A stretch of DNA of 64,000 nucleotides, from assembly GCA_964017185.1 (NCBI GenBank), contig OZ024874.1:19142457-19206456 (forward strand). Reading direction: 5' to 3'. The DNA comes from Rugalucina vietnamica (lineage: Eukaryota; Mollusca; Bivalvia; Lucinida; Lucinidae). This document shows positions 40,539 through 52,238 of the stretch, piece after piece. The notes below the pieces were generated by a model. That model was not told the DNA's origin, searched no databases, and saw only the letters and a program-made list of their open reading frames with translations. Position 1 is the first letter of the stretch. Each line of letters begins with the position of its first letter. The position numbers were made by a program, and so were the translations under genes.

Positions 40539-42734
40539 AATAACGTTAAACCTATTTTTTTTACATGAATTGGGACTTTTCTGTTTGTATGTGGCAGTAT
40601 AGTACGTTCTGACTTGCTCAAAATGTGTTCCCCTAGCCGTTCGTCCATTATTTTGTATTGTATGTAAAGACGATGAGCTTTATGGTTAAGTCATGAATAA
40701 ATTTATATTATGTTATCCATCATACAGATTCATCAATAATCATGATCACATAGAGTCTTTAATAGATGTGATTTGATCAGAGATCTGAATTAAGTTGAAG
40801 CTTGTCAAACTAACCTGATCAAAGGTGTGAACAATTTTGTTTTCATAACTACAAGAAGCCCTCTGGCAACTTAATTAGTTGTATATTCCATCTATTTGAC
40901 ACAAGTATTATAGGTAATAAAACATTAAAATAAACAACCGAGTCATTCATAATTTATTTTTATGTTGCTGTAGCTGGGGTTTTTAGGGGCAAGGTATAAT
41001 TGGTGGGGGATATCGTTTTGCATCCCCCACCCTTGTGTCCGGCCGCGCCTTAATGTAAAGAACAGATTTTCACTGCTATAGTAATACTCGGTAACAGGCC
41101 ACAGCTTATTGCGGTGTGCCAACAGTGGCGGGATTTTCCAATATTCTCTATTGCGCGCGCATTAGGTAAGCGTCTGTTTGTAACGACAGTTCTGATTGGA
41201 TAAAATCGATATTTAAAGCACACACCTTATTTCGAATATTGAATTAGGGTATATACCCAAATTAATTAGGGTATACACCCTTATTAATTAGGGTGTATAC
41301 CCTAATTCAAAAATCGAATTAGGGTATATACCATAATTAATTTGGGTATACACCATAATTCGAATTTTGAATTAAGGTATACACCCAAATTAATTTGGGT
41401 CTATACCATAATTCACTTTTTTCTTCTGAATTATAGCCTTGACCATACTGAGGCGCACCAAGAGGGTCAAAAGTTTAATTTGGGTCTATACCTAAATTAT
41501 TTATGGTATAGACCCAAATTAATTATGGTGTACCGAAAGGCTCACAAAGTGGAATTAGGGTATACACCCTAATTAATTAGGGTATATACCCAAATTAATT
41601 AGGGTATATACCCTAATTCAAAAATTGAATTAGGGTATATACCATAATTAATTTGGGTATACACCTTAATTCCAATTTTGAATTATGGCATATACCAAAA
41701 TTAATTTGGGTATATACCATAAATAATTTAGGTATAGACCCAAATTAAACTTTTGACCCTCTTGGTGCGCCTCAGTATGGTCAAGGCTATAATTAATGAA
41801 GAAAAAAAATCGGAATTAAGGTATACACCCTAATTCGATTTTTGAATTAGGGTATACACCCTAATTATTTTGGGTGTATACCCTATTTAATTTGGGTATA
41901 TACCATAATTAATTTGGGTGTATACCTTAATTCAAAATTCGAATTATGGTGTATACCCAAATTAATTATGGTATACACCCTAATTCGATTTTTGAATTAG
42001 GGTATACACCCTAATTAATTTGGGTATATACCTTAATTCAAAATTCTAAATAAGGTGTGTGCTTTAAATACCGATTCTATCCAATCAGAACTGTCGTTAC
42101 AAACAGACGCTTACCTAATTGCGCGCGCAATAGAGAATATTGGAAATCCCGCCAATGTTGGCACACCACAATAAGCTGTGGCCTGTTACCGAGTATTACT
42201 ACAGTGAAAGTCTGTTATTTAGGCAGTGCCGGACTCAAGTGGGGGAGGGTTACAAAACGATATCCCCCACGAACCAGCCACAAATTATACCTTGTCCCTA
42301 AAACCCCAGCTACAGCAACATTAAAATGAATGATAAATGACTCTGTTGTTTATTTTAATGTTTTATTACCTATACTTGTGTCAAATAGATGGAATATACA
42401 ACAAAGTTGCAAGAGGAAGATTGTTATGAAAACAAAATTGTTCACACCTTTGATCAGGTTAGTTTGACAATCTTCAATTTAATTCAGATCTCTGATCAAA
42501 TCACATCTATTAAAGACTCTAGGTGATCATGATTAATGATGAATCTGTATGAATGGAAAACATAACATAACATAACATAAATTTTATTCATGACAACCAC
42601 TTGAAAAACACGCTCATCGTCTTCACATACAATACAAAATAATGGGTGAATAGATGGGGGAACACATTTTGAGAAGCGTCCCGCAACTATACTGCCACAT
42701 ACACAATTCATGTAAGAATGGGCTTAACGTTATT
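40539..42734. mobile_element. Palindromic-array element, copy B: head-to-head inverted pair
   Basis: The two halves mirror each other. Both outer ends are AACGTTATT (inverted at 40539-40547, direct at 42726-42734), followed inward by the LINE-tail segment, the arm and the array. The terminus ATGGTGTACCGAAAGGC, at the outer edge of copy A, lies internally here at 41525. So the right half (41525-42734) is a complete element and the left half (40539-41524) an inverted element lacking its terminal part. The spacer with GGTGCGCCTCAGTATGG is present once per half in opposite sense (about 41432-41475 and 41750-41795). Confidence 0.8.
41225..42050. repeat. Array of GGGTATAYACCC palindromes (copy B)
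   Basis: Several dozen palindromic cores (GGGTATACACCC, GGGTGTATACCC, TGGTATATACCA, AGGTATAGACCC and similar) are joined by AATTAATT or by AATTCAAAAATCGAATT linkers. The unit period is about 22-30 bp. Strand symmetry at the level of single cores and of the whole array makes it able to extrude cruciforms. Confidence 0.9.
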
Positions 42735-42871
42735 GTATGCTATCGCGCAGTCTGGTCTTGCTAATTTCTTTGCGTTCGCTGATAAGTAATCAAAACTTTC
42801 GGCAATTTCCGTGAATCCATAGGCTACGTTGAGTTCTACTTCAACAGACACCTAACAAAAAACTGCTGTAA
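42735..42871 (+). repeat. 1.35-kb module, second copy, left part
   Basis: Matches 30700-30836 nearly base for base, up to CTGCTGTAA, where the 8.1-kb insertion begins. Confidence 0.9.
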
Positions 42872-42895
42872 TAGCGCAGAAGCCAGCAGGGCAAA

Positions 42896-44730
42896 AAATA
42901 ATTTTCGTTCCACCCCCTCCACATAAAAGGTTTGATAGTTTCATGTTTGAGACCATTAAATGGGCAAACTTTTAGGCCTGGGTGCCAAGTCCGGATGTGG
43001 ATTCTTCATACCAAAATCCAAGATGGCGTCCAAAATGGCCGCCAAAAAGAAGAATTTTCTAATTTCTCACATATAGGAGTTAAAGATCTACACAAATATA
43101 CACATTTTTATGTTGTTTTACTCAGAAGTAACTTACAAAGCATAATAAGGCTTTAAAATCCTGATAGCAATAGATTTCTTCTCAGGGAGCCCAAAAGTAT
43201 CACAAAAAATGGTACATTTTAAACAGATTATCTACCTGGCCCATGGGTCAAACCAAAAATATTTTGTTGCACACACACTACAGAAAAGGGTTTTAATGGT
43301 TAAAATTAAATTTAGTATATAAAAATTTTTTTCAACCTGGGTGTCAGCTAGGATTATGGCATCAAATTGGAAATATTTTCATCTTTATAATGTAAGGGTA
43401 CATCATGAGATTCTCGCAAATCAAGGGGGTAGGGGTAGGTTTAGCTTCACAAATTTCGTTACATCCACCACTTAAAAGGTTTGATGGTTTTATGTTAAGG
43501 CTCATAGAATGGACAATCTTTAAATCCTAGGTGCCAAGTCTGTATGTGGATTCTTCACACAGAAATCCAAGATGGCATCCAAAATGGCCACCAAAACGTC
43601 AATTTTTCTGATAATTCACCTAAAATACTTAAAATTAAGGTAAAAATGCAGATTTTATTATGTTAGTTTACTCGGAACTAACTGGAAAAGCATAATGACG
43701 CTTTAAATCCTGCTTGCGATAGATTTCTCCTAAGTGAGCCCAAATTTGTAACTAACAATTGGCATATTTTATACAGATTTGCTACATGGCCCATTGCTCA
43801 AACAAAAATATTTTGTTGCACACACACACTACAGAATTTTTTTTAATCGTTAGAATTAAATTTAGTATATATAAAAATTGTTCAACATGGGTGACAGCTA
43901 GGATTGTGGTATCAATTTGGGAAATATTCTCGTCTTCATAACTTAGGGGGTCATGATAAGGTTATCGCAAATCAAGGGGGTAGGGGTAAGATTTAGATTC
44001 ACACAATTCGTTCCGTCTGCCACTAGAAAGGGTTGATGGTTTTACAATGAGATCATAGAATGGGCAATCTTTTAGGCCTAGGTGCCAAGTCTGTATGTGG
44101 ATTCTTCACACATAAATCCAAGATGACATCCAAAATGGCCGCCAAACCGTCATTTTTCTGATAATTCACCTAAAACAGTTAAATTAGGATAAAATACAGA
44201 TTTTAATATGTTGTTTCACTCAGATGTAAATGGAAAAACATAATAAGGCTTAAAATCTTGCTTGCAATAGATTTCTTCTGAGTTGATTTTTCTGATGGTT
44301 TCATGTTGAGATTCATAGAATGGGCAAACTTTTGGCCTAGGTGCCAACTGTATGTGGATTCTTCACATGGAATTCAAAGATGAAATCCAAAAGGGCCACC
44401 AAAACTTCAATTTTCTGATAATTCACCTAAAACAGTTAACATTAGGATAAAAAATATGTTTGGAAAAAGCATAACAAGGCTTTAAATTCTGCATGCTATA
44501 TATATTTCTTCTGAGTAAGCCCAAAATTGTCACCAAACATTGCATATTTTATACAGATTTTTGCTGCCGAACCCAATGATCAAACAAAATATTTTGTTAT
44601 AAGATTTTTGCAAAACAAGGGATTGGGTATAATTTTGTGTCGCACATTTTGTTCCAGCCTCCACTTAGAGATTATGTGTTGAAGGGTCATAAAATTAGGC
44701 ACTTTGAGGCCAGGGTCCTAACGGCTGTAT
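42896..44730 (+). repeat. Left arm: tandem ~548-bp units
   Basis: Unit landmarks (AAAGGTTTGATRGTTT, then GGCCTAGGTGCCAAGTCTG, then ATCCAAGATGGCATCCAAAA) recur near 42928, 43476, 44024, 44290 and 44663. The first spacings are 548 bp; later units are shortened by deletion. Every unit carries a CAAGATGGC(A/G)TCCAAAATGG block. Confidence 0.88.
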
Positions 44731-45158
44731 TCTTAACCTACACTCGAGGCATACTCCACTCAAACTCGTTCAGATAATCTGATCAGTCACTCGTGTGAGC
44801 GCATAACTGTTCGATTTGATATGCACATGTCACACTCACACTCGAACTCAACCCTGATTTCTTCACATTTTCTTCGAAATAGCCCCCAAATAGCAGATTA
44901 TATACATGTACATCACCTGGACCAAGCTTTATGCTCGGGACAAATCTTTTCTTGAGAGGGGTCGCGAATTCTAGAACAGATTTCGATTTTCCCAAGGCAT
45001 GTCATTTGCGCTTATTTTGAACATGAAAAGCAATGATCCGTATTTTAGGTGAGTGGTCAACATTGTACATACAGATACAGACACATTTGTGCCTTTACGC
45101 TAGATATCGGTGTCACAGACTCACCCCCTCCACCCCCACGCACACCCATCTACTCACG
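44731..45158. other. Gene-free centre sequence
   Basis: Contains CACTCACACTCGAACTCAAC (about 44832), related in inverse to GAGTTCGAGTTTGAGTGA near 47790. It ends in a C-rich CACCCCC stretch, the landing site of the next transposon. Confidence 0.5.
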
Positions 45159-45390
45159 TACACTCCCGCTTGCGTAATTGTACTCATTGAATGCGCGTAA
45201 CATACGCGAGCAATACTCGCGTAATACGCACCTCTTTCATACGCGTATGTGTCAATAGCCAGTCAAAATTCATTTCTTCTTACGCGTATGATACGCGTAA
45301 TGCGCGTACATTACGCGTAATGACTTAAACCAATGAGTGGTGAAATAGTAAAGCAAGTCATTGCGCGTATTTGGAGTATATACGCATATA

Positions 45391-46412
45391 CGAGGGTTGG
45401 GATTTAAGTTCGTAGACTTTTGCCACTGATTTTCTATTTCATCATTTATCCAATATTTGATGCACTATTATAAAGTAACAATGTCTCCTTGTTTCGTTTT
45501 TACAGTAATTTTCAAGAAATATTGCGCAGTGCACATAAAACTGGTCTCCATAGCAACGTAGGTTTCGCAACCCGGGGCACGTCGTATTTTAAATACTTCT
45601 GAAGCTTTATGGCGTTGAAGAACAAACCATTAGTTAATATATTGTATACCAAAACTTGAGCTAAATCAGTTTGAGGCATTCTAGTATCATGATGTTAATT
45701 CCATATAATTTTTTAAGCATTATGTCGACGACTTAATTTGTTATTGGAGAAAATGATATGCCAGTCGCGCTTTTTGTGAAAGAAAAATGACGTTAACAGG
45801 CAATGTCGAAACAAGAGCAATGACCAAATCTTATGTTTGAGAAGCATAAATGCCCAAAGAAACATTCAAAATGATAGGGATTTGTAGTACAGTTGTAGAA
45901 CAGATCTTACAGAGACATTTAAATGGTTTGAAAAATTTCAGATGGACGCATTTGAATTTTAATTGATGAGAAAAGCACGCACCTTCAACTAATCTACAAA
46001 TGATGTGGTCAACATTCTTAATTAAAACAAAATTATGCATGATACACATAAGATATGTTATATCTGGTGAATGTAGTATTTCAACAATAATAACTAACTA
46101 ACCCCTGAAGGAAATATTGCAAATTAGTAAAGGTATGGTGTGTTGTATGGTTCCAAACAAGGCATTTTATTGCTGACATTTATTGAAATATGACGTAGTT
46201 TTGACGTCAAAATTTCCATGACGTGCCCCGGGTGATGGCAGGTCATTGTGTTTAATTGATTGTTGTGTTGAAACTATTATGAGTAGAGCTATGCTTAATA
46301 GCTTATATGTTAGGTAAAAGAATATGTTTTCAGATGATATCATTTTTATTTCTGTGTGACAAACATCTGAACTTTTATACAGAAAGTCTACGAACTGAAA
46401 TCCCAACCCACG
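45391..46412. mobile_element. Nested mariner-like MITE
   Basis: A 1022-bp element inside the preceding one. The inverted ends CGAGGGTTGGGATTTAAGTT and CGTGGGTTGGGATTTCAGTT (read inward) continue with CGTAGACTTT, about 28 of 30 identical. TA occurs immediately outside both ends (45389-45390, 46413-46414). Tip style and TA duplication fit mariner-like elements. No intact transposase frame. Confidence 0.82.
45544..45557 (+). promoter_or_regulatory. Perfect RFX X-box inside the nested MITE
   Basis: GTCTCCATAGCAAC fits GTHNYYATRRNAAC at every position, like the site at 23871. No gene is visible nearby. It may be a chance match or a regulatory motif carried by the transposon. Confidence 0.4.
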
Positions 46413-47501
46413 TATATACGTATTGTTCTAACCAATCGAGAGTAATCGAGAAAGCCTTACGTAAAAATTACGCGTAATATACGCGTAATGAATGAGCCAA
46501 TAATCTTGAGATTGTATGGTTAAACCAAAATCCCGGACTTTGCTTTGACCAAAACAATATCTAATCATTTTCAAACTAAGACCTGCAGTATTAACCGCCT
46601 CGAACACTCCATGAATACAAATTAACATTTACAAGACTGCCCCCCCCCCCCGGTGAAAAATATTTTAAAAGCTTCATCCCTAGATCGATACCTGATCGGA
46701 CACCGAGGTTCTGTTGTATTTACTTGGCGCTTTATTTCGAAGAAAAAGCATTCGAGTTCTGTTAAATAATAATTGAATATCAATAAATTAGAAAGAAACG
46801 TGGGAGGAAAACGAGCGAAAATCAAACATGCATTATACCGTACGGTGGTGCCTCTAAAAATACAGGGGAAAATTTACGGCAATGAAACAATTGAACAGAA
46901 CTGAACATGGCTACATACGCTTCACTTAGTGTCTTACTTATCTATACACTTGTCTCTTCCCGAGACGCTGAAAGTCGAAAATAATGTTCCTCACTTCGAT
47001 ATTCATGTTCATTTTTTTCACCATCTTGGGTACAATGAATTTCCGATTTATTTTGAACGTAAACTAACTCACTTGTTAACACGTTATCTGAGGGTCACAG
47101 ACACATAAAACGTTCTGGCAATAACTCGAATAAGGTCACGCCATTTTCACGATCACGATATATCAATAAAATCTTGCACATTCTTAAGTTTCGATGGAAT
47201 AATAAAATCAACCGTTAGGTACTTTAGCTTTTATACTCCTTGCTATTACGCGTATGATACGCGTAAACGTATTGCCAGTCTGATTGGCCGATACTTCATA
47301 CGCGTAATGACTTAACCTTACGCGTATCGACGCATTTATCTCTGCTTATGAATATTAATGAGATATGTTACGCGTAAATGCGCGCATGTTACGCGTAAAT
47401 GCGCGTAATTGGCCTTACGCACGTAATACTCACGTAATACTCGCGTAATACGCGTAAATGGAGTACAATTACGCGGGCGGGAGTGTACCCACCGACCCAC
47501 C

Positions 47502-47502
<1 letters not shown>

Positions 47503-47560
<58 letters not shown>
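47503..47560 (+). repeat. (CA)n(GA)n microsatellite
   Basis: About 8 CA units followed by about 21 GA/AG units, directly after the right end of the TA-flanked transposon. Confidence 0.97.
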
Positions 47561-47562
<2 letters not shown>

Positions 47563-47936
47563 AGATAACTCACCGCAATATGCGGCGTCTAGTCATCTTT
47601 TTGCTGCTAATTTGATGTTAGAACAGTAACATCAACTGTCCATAAGATTTCAAATTTCTTTGTTTTATAATGAAAATCTGACACTCCAGTGAGTGATGGT
47701 TAAGTGGCTGTTGTGCGTACCAAATCTATACTCAACTCACACTCAATTTAACCTCACTAGCCTCATACTCCAGCCATAGTCTCGCGAGTTGAGTTCGAGT
47801 TTGAGTGACGAAAGAGAATATAGCCGTAACTTATAGGAAGGAATGTTTTTTTTTTTTTTTATATATTTTTTTTTATGTTTTTTTTTTCTTTTCTGTTTAG
47901 AAAAATCATTATAGGATACAAACATATAGGATATAT

Positions 47937-48890
47937 GTGATGCGACAGTCTGCATGCTTAGTTTTTAATCCAGTCATGGTTGATAACTACGACTTCAAGC
48001 TATTCACTTTATGTTGGTTGGGGCTGGAGCTTCTAGTCGTCTGTTACTTGGCCCTACAGGGTTCAACAGGTGTTTTTCTTTTGCTCCGGATGTTTATCAT
48101 GATTTATTATTTGTTCTTGATGGTTCGTTGACTAGTTAGAGATTCACCACGAGGGCCGAAGAACTTACTGAGTGTTATGAACCACTGCAGAAGCTGAGGG
48201 TGAGGTTAGGATCCTGTAAAACCGGTTTAAGCCCGCCAGTAACTTTGTGTTACTGATCGTTCCAAGGCGATACTTCTGTGGTGGTTCTTTTTGTTTTATG
48301 TCTTGGTGTTTAAATTTTTTTGTGCTGTTGGCGCCTTATGTATGTTTTCATATTTTTAATTAAGTTAAGGTAACTGAGTGGCCACCTATTGGGAAAATAG
48401 CTGCTCATTCGGCTTACGATATGTTTCATGGTATAAGTGCCTAATTGTTAGTTTGTTTTTTTCCCACCTCGGTTTTTGGAGTGGGAATCTCTTTCTGATT
48501 GTGCCTTTTCCTGATCTTTGCCTACTTGTACCTTTCAATAAGTTGTTTGGCGCCCACGGATCTCCAACATCAGGCAGCTCATTGTGACTGCAGAACCACT
48601 GCAGAAACTGAAGGCGAGTTTAGGCGTATATAAAATTAGTTTATAATTAATTTATTTATAACTGGCGTTCCAAGGCGTGACTGCTGTGGTTCACAATTAT
48701 CCAAGCTATTCCAATAACTTCACTTCAATAGCTGCTCACCCTGATTTCCGTTACACATATTATACGTTGGTACCTATGTTTTATATTTCTTTACATGATT
48801 TTCCTTATTGTTAGTTTATAGATTATAGATATATATTTATATATATATATATATGTATATTAGAGCCAATGCAGAAGCTGAGTGCGAGGT
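47937..48890 (+). mobile_element. Penelope-like copy A 3' fragment, second copy
   Basis: Starts at MRQSACLVFNP of the RT C-terminus and continues through the same 3' UTR as 16490-17222, with a deletion removing CTPVGRASDS. Beyond 48540 the GCAGAAGCTGA...GTTTAAG block repeats in decayed form (48594 and 48871). A T-rich run (47848-47890) precedes it. Clearly a dead fragment. Confidence 0.82.
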
Positions 48891-48929
48891 TATGCGCCTG
48901 TAAAACTAGTTTAAGACCCGTCGGACTCC

Positions 48930-49110
48930 GAATCGAGAGGTCCTGGGCTCAATCCCCACAGGTGTCACCGTGTTGTGTCCTTGAGCAAGACGCATTAACT
49001 CCCTAAAGTACTGGTTAAACACAGGAAGCGTTGGCTCTGACCCGGAATGACTGAAAAATTGTTGACTGGGACGTTAAGCCTCAACACAAACAAACAAACA
49101 AATAATCAAA
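48930..49110 (+). mobile_element. SINE with B box and (AAAC)n tail
   Basis: GGTCCTGGGCTCAATCCCC resembles the pol III B box and T arm of a tRNA. It is followed by GTGTCCTTGAGCAAGACGC and ends in TGACTGGGACGTTAAGCCTC and (AAAC)n (about 49087-49110). The A-box end is missing, so the copy is 5'-truncated. It sits in the GTTTAAG block of the Penelope-like tail. A tail of the same family is inverted at 12468-12530. Confidence 0.72.
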
Positions 49111-49129
49111 CAAATAATAACTCTTTATT

Positions 49130-51000
49130 CACTGTAGGTGTAGTATAATTTCGTCATTTTGGTGGCCATTTCGGATGTCATACTAGATTTTGGTTCAAAG
49201 AATCCACATGTTTATAGGTGAAATATCAGTAATTTCATCACTTTGGTGGACATTTTGGATGCCATCATAGATTACGGTACATAGAATCAACATCCAGACT
49301 TAGAAGCTTGGCCTCAAATTGCCATCATTGTATGACCCTTCAACATATAATCTTTAAAATGGAGGCTGGGACGAAATTGGCGACGCTAAACTAGACCTTA
49401 CCCCTTGTTTTGAAAGAAACTTACCATGTACCGTTTAATTATAAAGATGAGAATATTCCTCATCTGATACTACAATCCTAGTTGACATCCAAGTTGAACA
49501 ATTTTCTGATATCCATAGGAAATTTTAACCATCCTAAACTTGTGCAACAACATATTTTGTTTGACCAATGGGTTCATAAGCAAAGTGGTATAAAATATGC
49601 AATTTTTGGTGACAATCTTAGGCTCATTCAGAAGAAATATGTTGCATATATGATTTTAAGTATCATTATGCGTTTTCCAGTTATTTCTGAGTAAACCAAC
49701 TTTACAAAAATCTTCATTTTATCAGAAAATTGACGTTTTGACGGCCATTTTGGATGTCATCTTGGATTTCCGTGGGAAGAATCCACATACAGACTTGGCA
49801 CCTAGGCCTAAAAGATTGTCCATTCTATGAACCTCAACATAAAACCATCAAACCTTTCTATTGATGGCTGAAACAAAATGTGTGAAGTTAAACCTACCCC
49901 TGCCCCCTTGATTTGCAAGATTCATATCATGTACCCCTATGTTATAAAGACGAGAATATTTCCGATTTGATACCACAATCCTAGCTGACTCCGACATTGA
50001 ACAAGTTTTCTTATATATACTAAATTTAATTCAAACGATAAAAATACCTTTTCTGTTGTGTGTGTGCAACAAAATATTTTTGTTTGAGCAATGGGCCAGG
50101 TAGCAAATCTGTATAAAATGTGCCATTTTTTTACAATTTTGGGCTCACTCAGAAGAAATCTATTGCAAGCAGGATTTAAAGCGTTATTATGCTTTTCCAT
50201 TTAGTTACGAGTAAACTAATATAATAAAATCTGTATTTTACCTTAATTTTAAGTATTGTAGGTGAATTATCAGAAAAATTGACGTTTTGGTGGCCATTTT
50301 GTATGTCATCTTGGATTTCTGTGTGAAGAATCCACATACAGACTTGGCACCTAGGCTTTAAAGATTGCCCATTCTATGAGCCTTAACACAAAACCATCAA
50401 ACCTTTTAAGTGGTGGATGAAACGAAATTTGTGAAGTTAAACCTACCCCTACCCCCTTGATTTGCGAGAATCTCATAATGTGCCCTCGCGTTATAAAGAT
50501 TAAAATATTTCCAATTTGATACCACAATCCTAGCTGATACCCAGGTTGAAAAAATTCTTATATACTAAATTTAATTTTAACCATTAAAACCCTTTTCTGT
50601 AGTGTGTGTGCAACAAAATATTTTTGGTTTGACCAATGGGCCCGGTAGAAAATCTGTTTAAAATGTACCATTTTTTGTGATACTTTTGGGCTCCCTGAGA
50701 AGAAATCTATTGCTATCAGAAATTTAAAGCCTTATTATGCTTTGTAAGTTACTTCTGAGTAAAACAACATAAAAATATGTATATTTTTGAAGATCTTTAA
50801 CTCCTATATGTAAGAAATTAGAAAATTCATCTTTTTGGCGGCCATTTTGGACGCCATCTTGGATTTTGGTATGAAGAATCCACATCCGGACTTGGCACCC
50901 AGGCCTAAAGGTTTGCCCATTTAATGGTCTCCAACATGAAACTATCAAACCTTTTATGTGGAGGGGGTGGAACGAAATTGCTTTTCTAGCTGGATATTTT
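49130..51000 (-). repeat. Right arm: inverted tandem ~548-bp units
   Basis: The same unit landmarks as the left arm in opposite sense, near 50948, 50399, 49850 and 49340 (spacings 549, 549 and about 510). The outermost 150 bp are the closest match to the left arm's outermost unit, as expected of terminal inverted repeats. Confidence 0.88.
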
Positions 51001-51014
51001 GAGCTGGCTTCTGT

Positions 51015-51428
51015 GCTGTGTTTTTATAGTAAGAAGTGTGATGGTCTTGAGCACCTTTAATTTGTAGGTTTTGAATTTTCACGGTAGCCACTGAATGGCA
51101 CGCGTGTATTGCTTGAATATGACACCAATTTTATTGAGCTAATATTAATGTATCTGCATGGAGGTGCATGGAGTCTCTGCGTCATACCTTTTACAATCGG
51201 CGACTACTGTAGGCCATAAAACAAAAGTGTGTCATAACTGATTGCACTAAACAGCTACCTTATTGCGATAAGCGAAGTACCTTTAGGGACATAAACGCTA
51301 CCTTTTTCTAAGAAATTAAAATCTATATGACAATCCTATTACTTCCCACTTCATTCATTCATTTGAAAAGAAAACACTACATGTTTGTATGTTTGAAACA
51401 ATCGTATTCATTCATTCATTCATTCATT

Positions 51429-51464
<36 letters not shown>

Positions 51465-52210
51465 TCACTCGACATAATGGTTCAGAATCAGAACAGTTTA
51501 CTAATGAAAAAATACTGCACCAGTGTGTATGTGTGTGTGTGGGGGGGGGGGGGGGGTAACGTCCATGTCAACGATTTTCTGTCGTTACTGCTTAAAGTAT
51601 CAATGTACATGTATCATGGTTCGACAAAACATTAACATCTTAAACTACCGTAATCATAACTCATTGTGTAGCGCCTAATTTTAGTCATACCGTGATGGAG
51701 CTACAAATGCAGACGTATCAATAATAAATTATATGCCACTAGTATAATAAGTACAGTATATAACTGTTGCTAGATCATATTTTGTCATAATTGATTAAAA
51801 ATGTATTTATGATTGACTGTGCTTACTTTTCTTGATACATTTCGACGTTAGTCCGTACTTGGAGCATTCTGCTACAATCGTTAGTGCGGCTCCTTTCTCG
51901 GTAAAACACATGCATACTGTTGAAATAATAGGGCATTGTTATAAATCATTTTAAAAGCATTACGAAAACTGCTATCGGCTGGTGCATATTTTTACAAGAT
52001 TATTTTAAAGCCTTCTTTTATTTTATTTCATAACAAACACTTATAATGCAGTATGCGCGACCATACCACCATTTGCTGATGTGCTGATTTTCGTGATATC
52101 AGGTATTAAGGTTTGTAATACATATGTATTATAAGAAGTATTCAGAATGTTGTGATTTTGGTATGGATTTTGCAATTCAAACATGTGTACTTGTGGACAC
52201 AGTTTAATAT
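51015..52210 (+). repeat. 1.35-kb module, second copy, right part
   Basis: Matches 30841-32051 almost throughout. It holds the same microsatellites with different lengths: (ATTC)n(TTTC)n at 51407-51465 and a 16-G run ending at 51556. It is followed by GCTATCGCGCAGTCTGG. Confidence 0.9.
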
Positions 52211-52238
52211 GCTATCGCGCAGTCTGGTCTTACTAATT

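Larger units (their letters stand above)
45161..47485. mobile_element. TA-flanked transposon with TACGCGTA subterminal repeats
   Basis: Inverted ends CACTCCCGCTTGCGTAATTG and CAATTACGCGGGCGGGAGTG (about 26 of 28 bases match over the longer stretch), with TA directly outside both (45159-45160, 47486-47487). Without the nested element it is about 1.3 kb. Both subterminal regions (45170-45390 and 46440-47485) are rich in ACGCGT palindromes (TACGCGTA, TTACGCGTAA). The TA duplication fits Tc1/mariner-type or a related superfamily. No transposase frame is seen. Confidence 0.78.
42872..51014. mobile_element. 8.1-kb long-inverted-repeat insertion
   Basis: It interrupts the module, which is continuous at 30836-30841. 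The tips AGCGCAGAAGCCAGC (left, from 42873) and its inverse GCTGGCTTCTGTGCT (right, to 51016) differ at one base, and both lead into arms of about 1.85 kb. Each arm is made of diverged ~548-bp tandem units. The middle holds later insertions. No transposase was recognised, so this is a non-autonomous fold-back-type element of unknown family. Confidence 0.8.
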
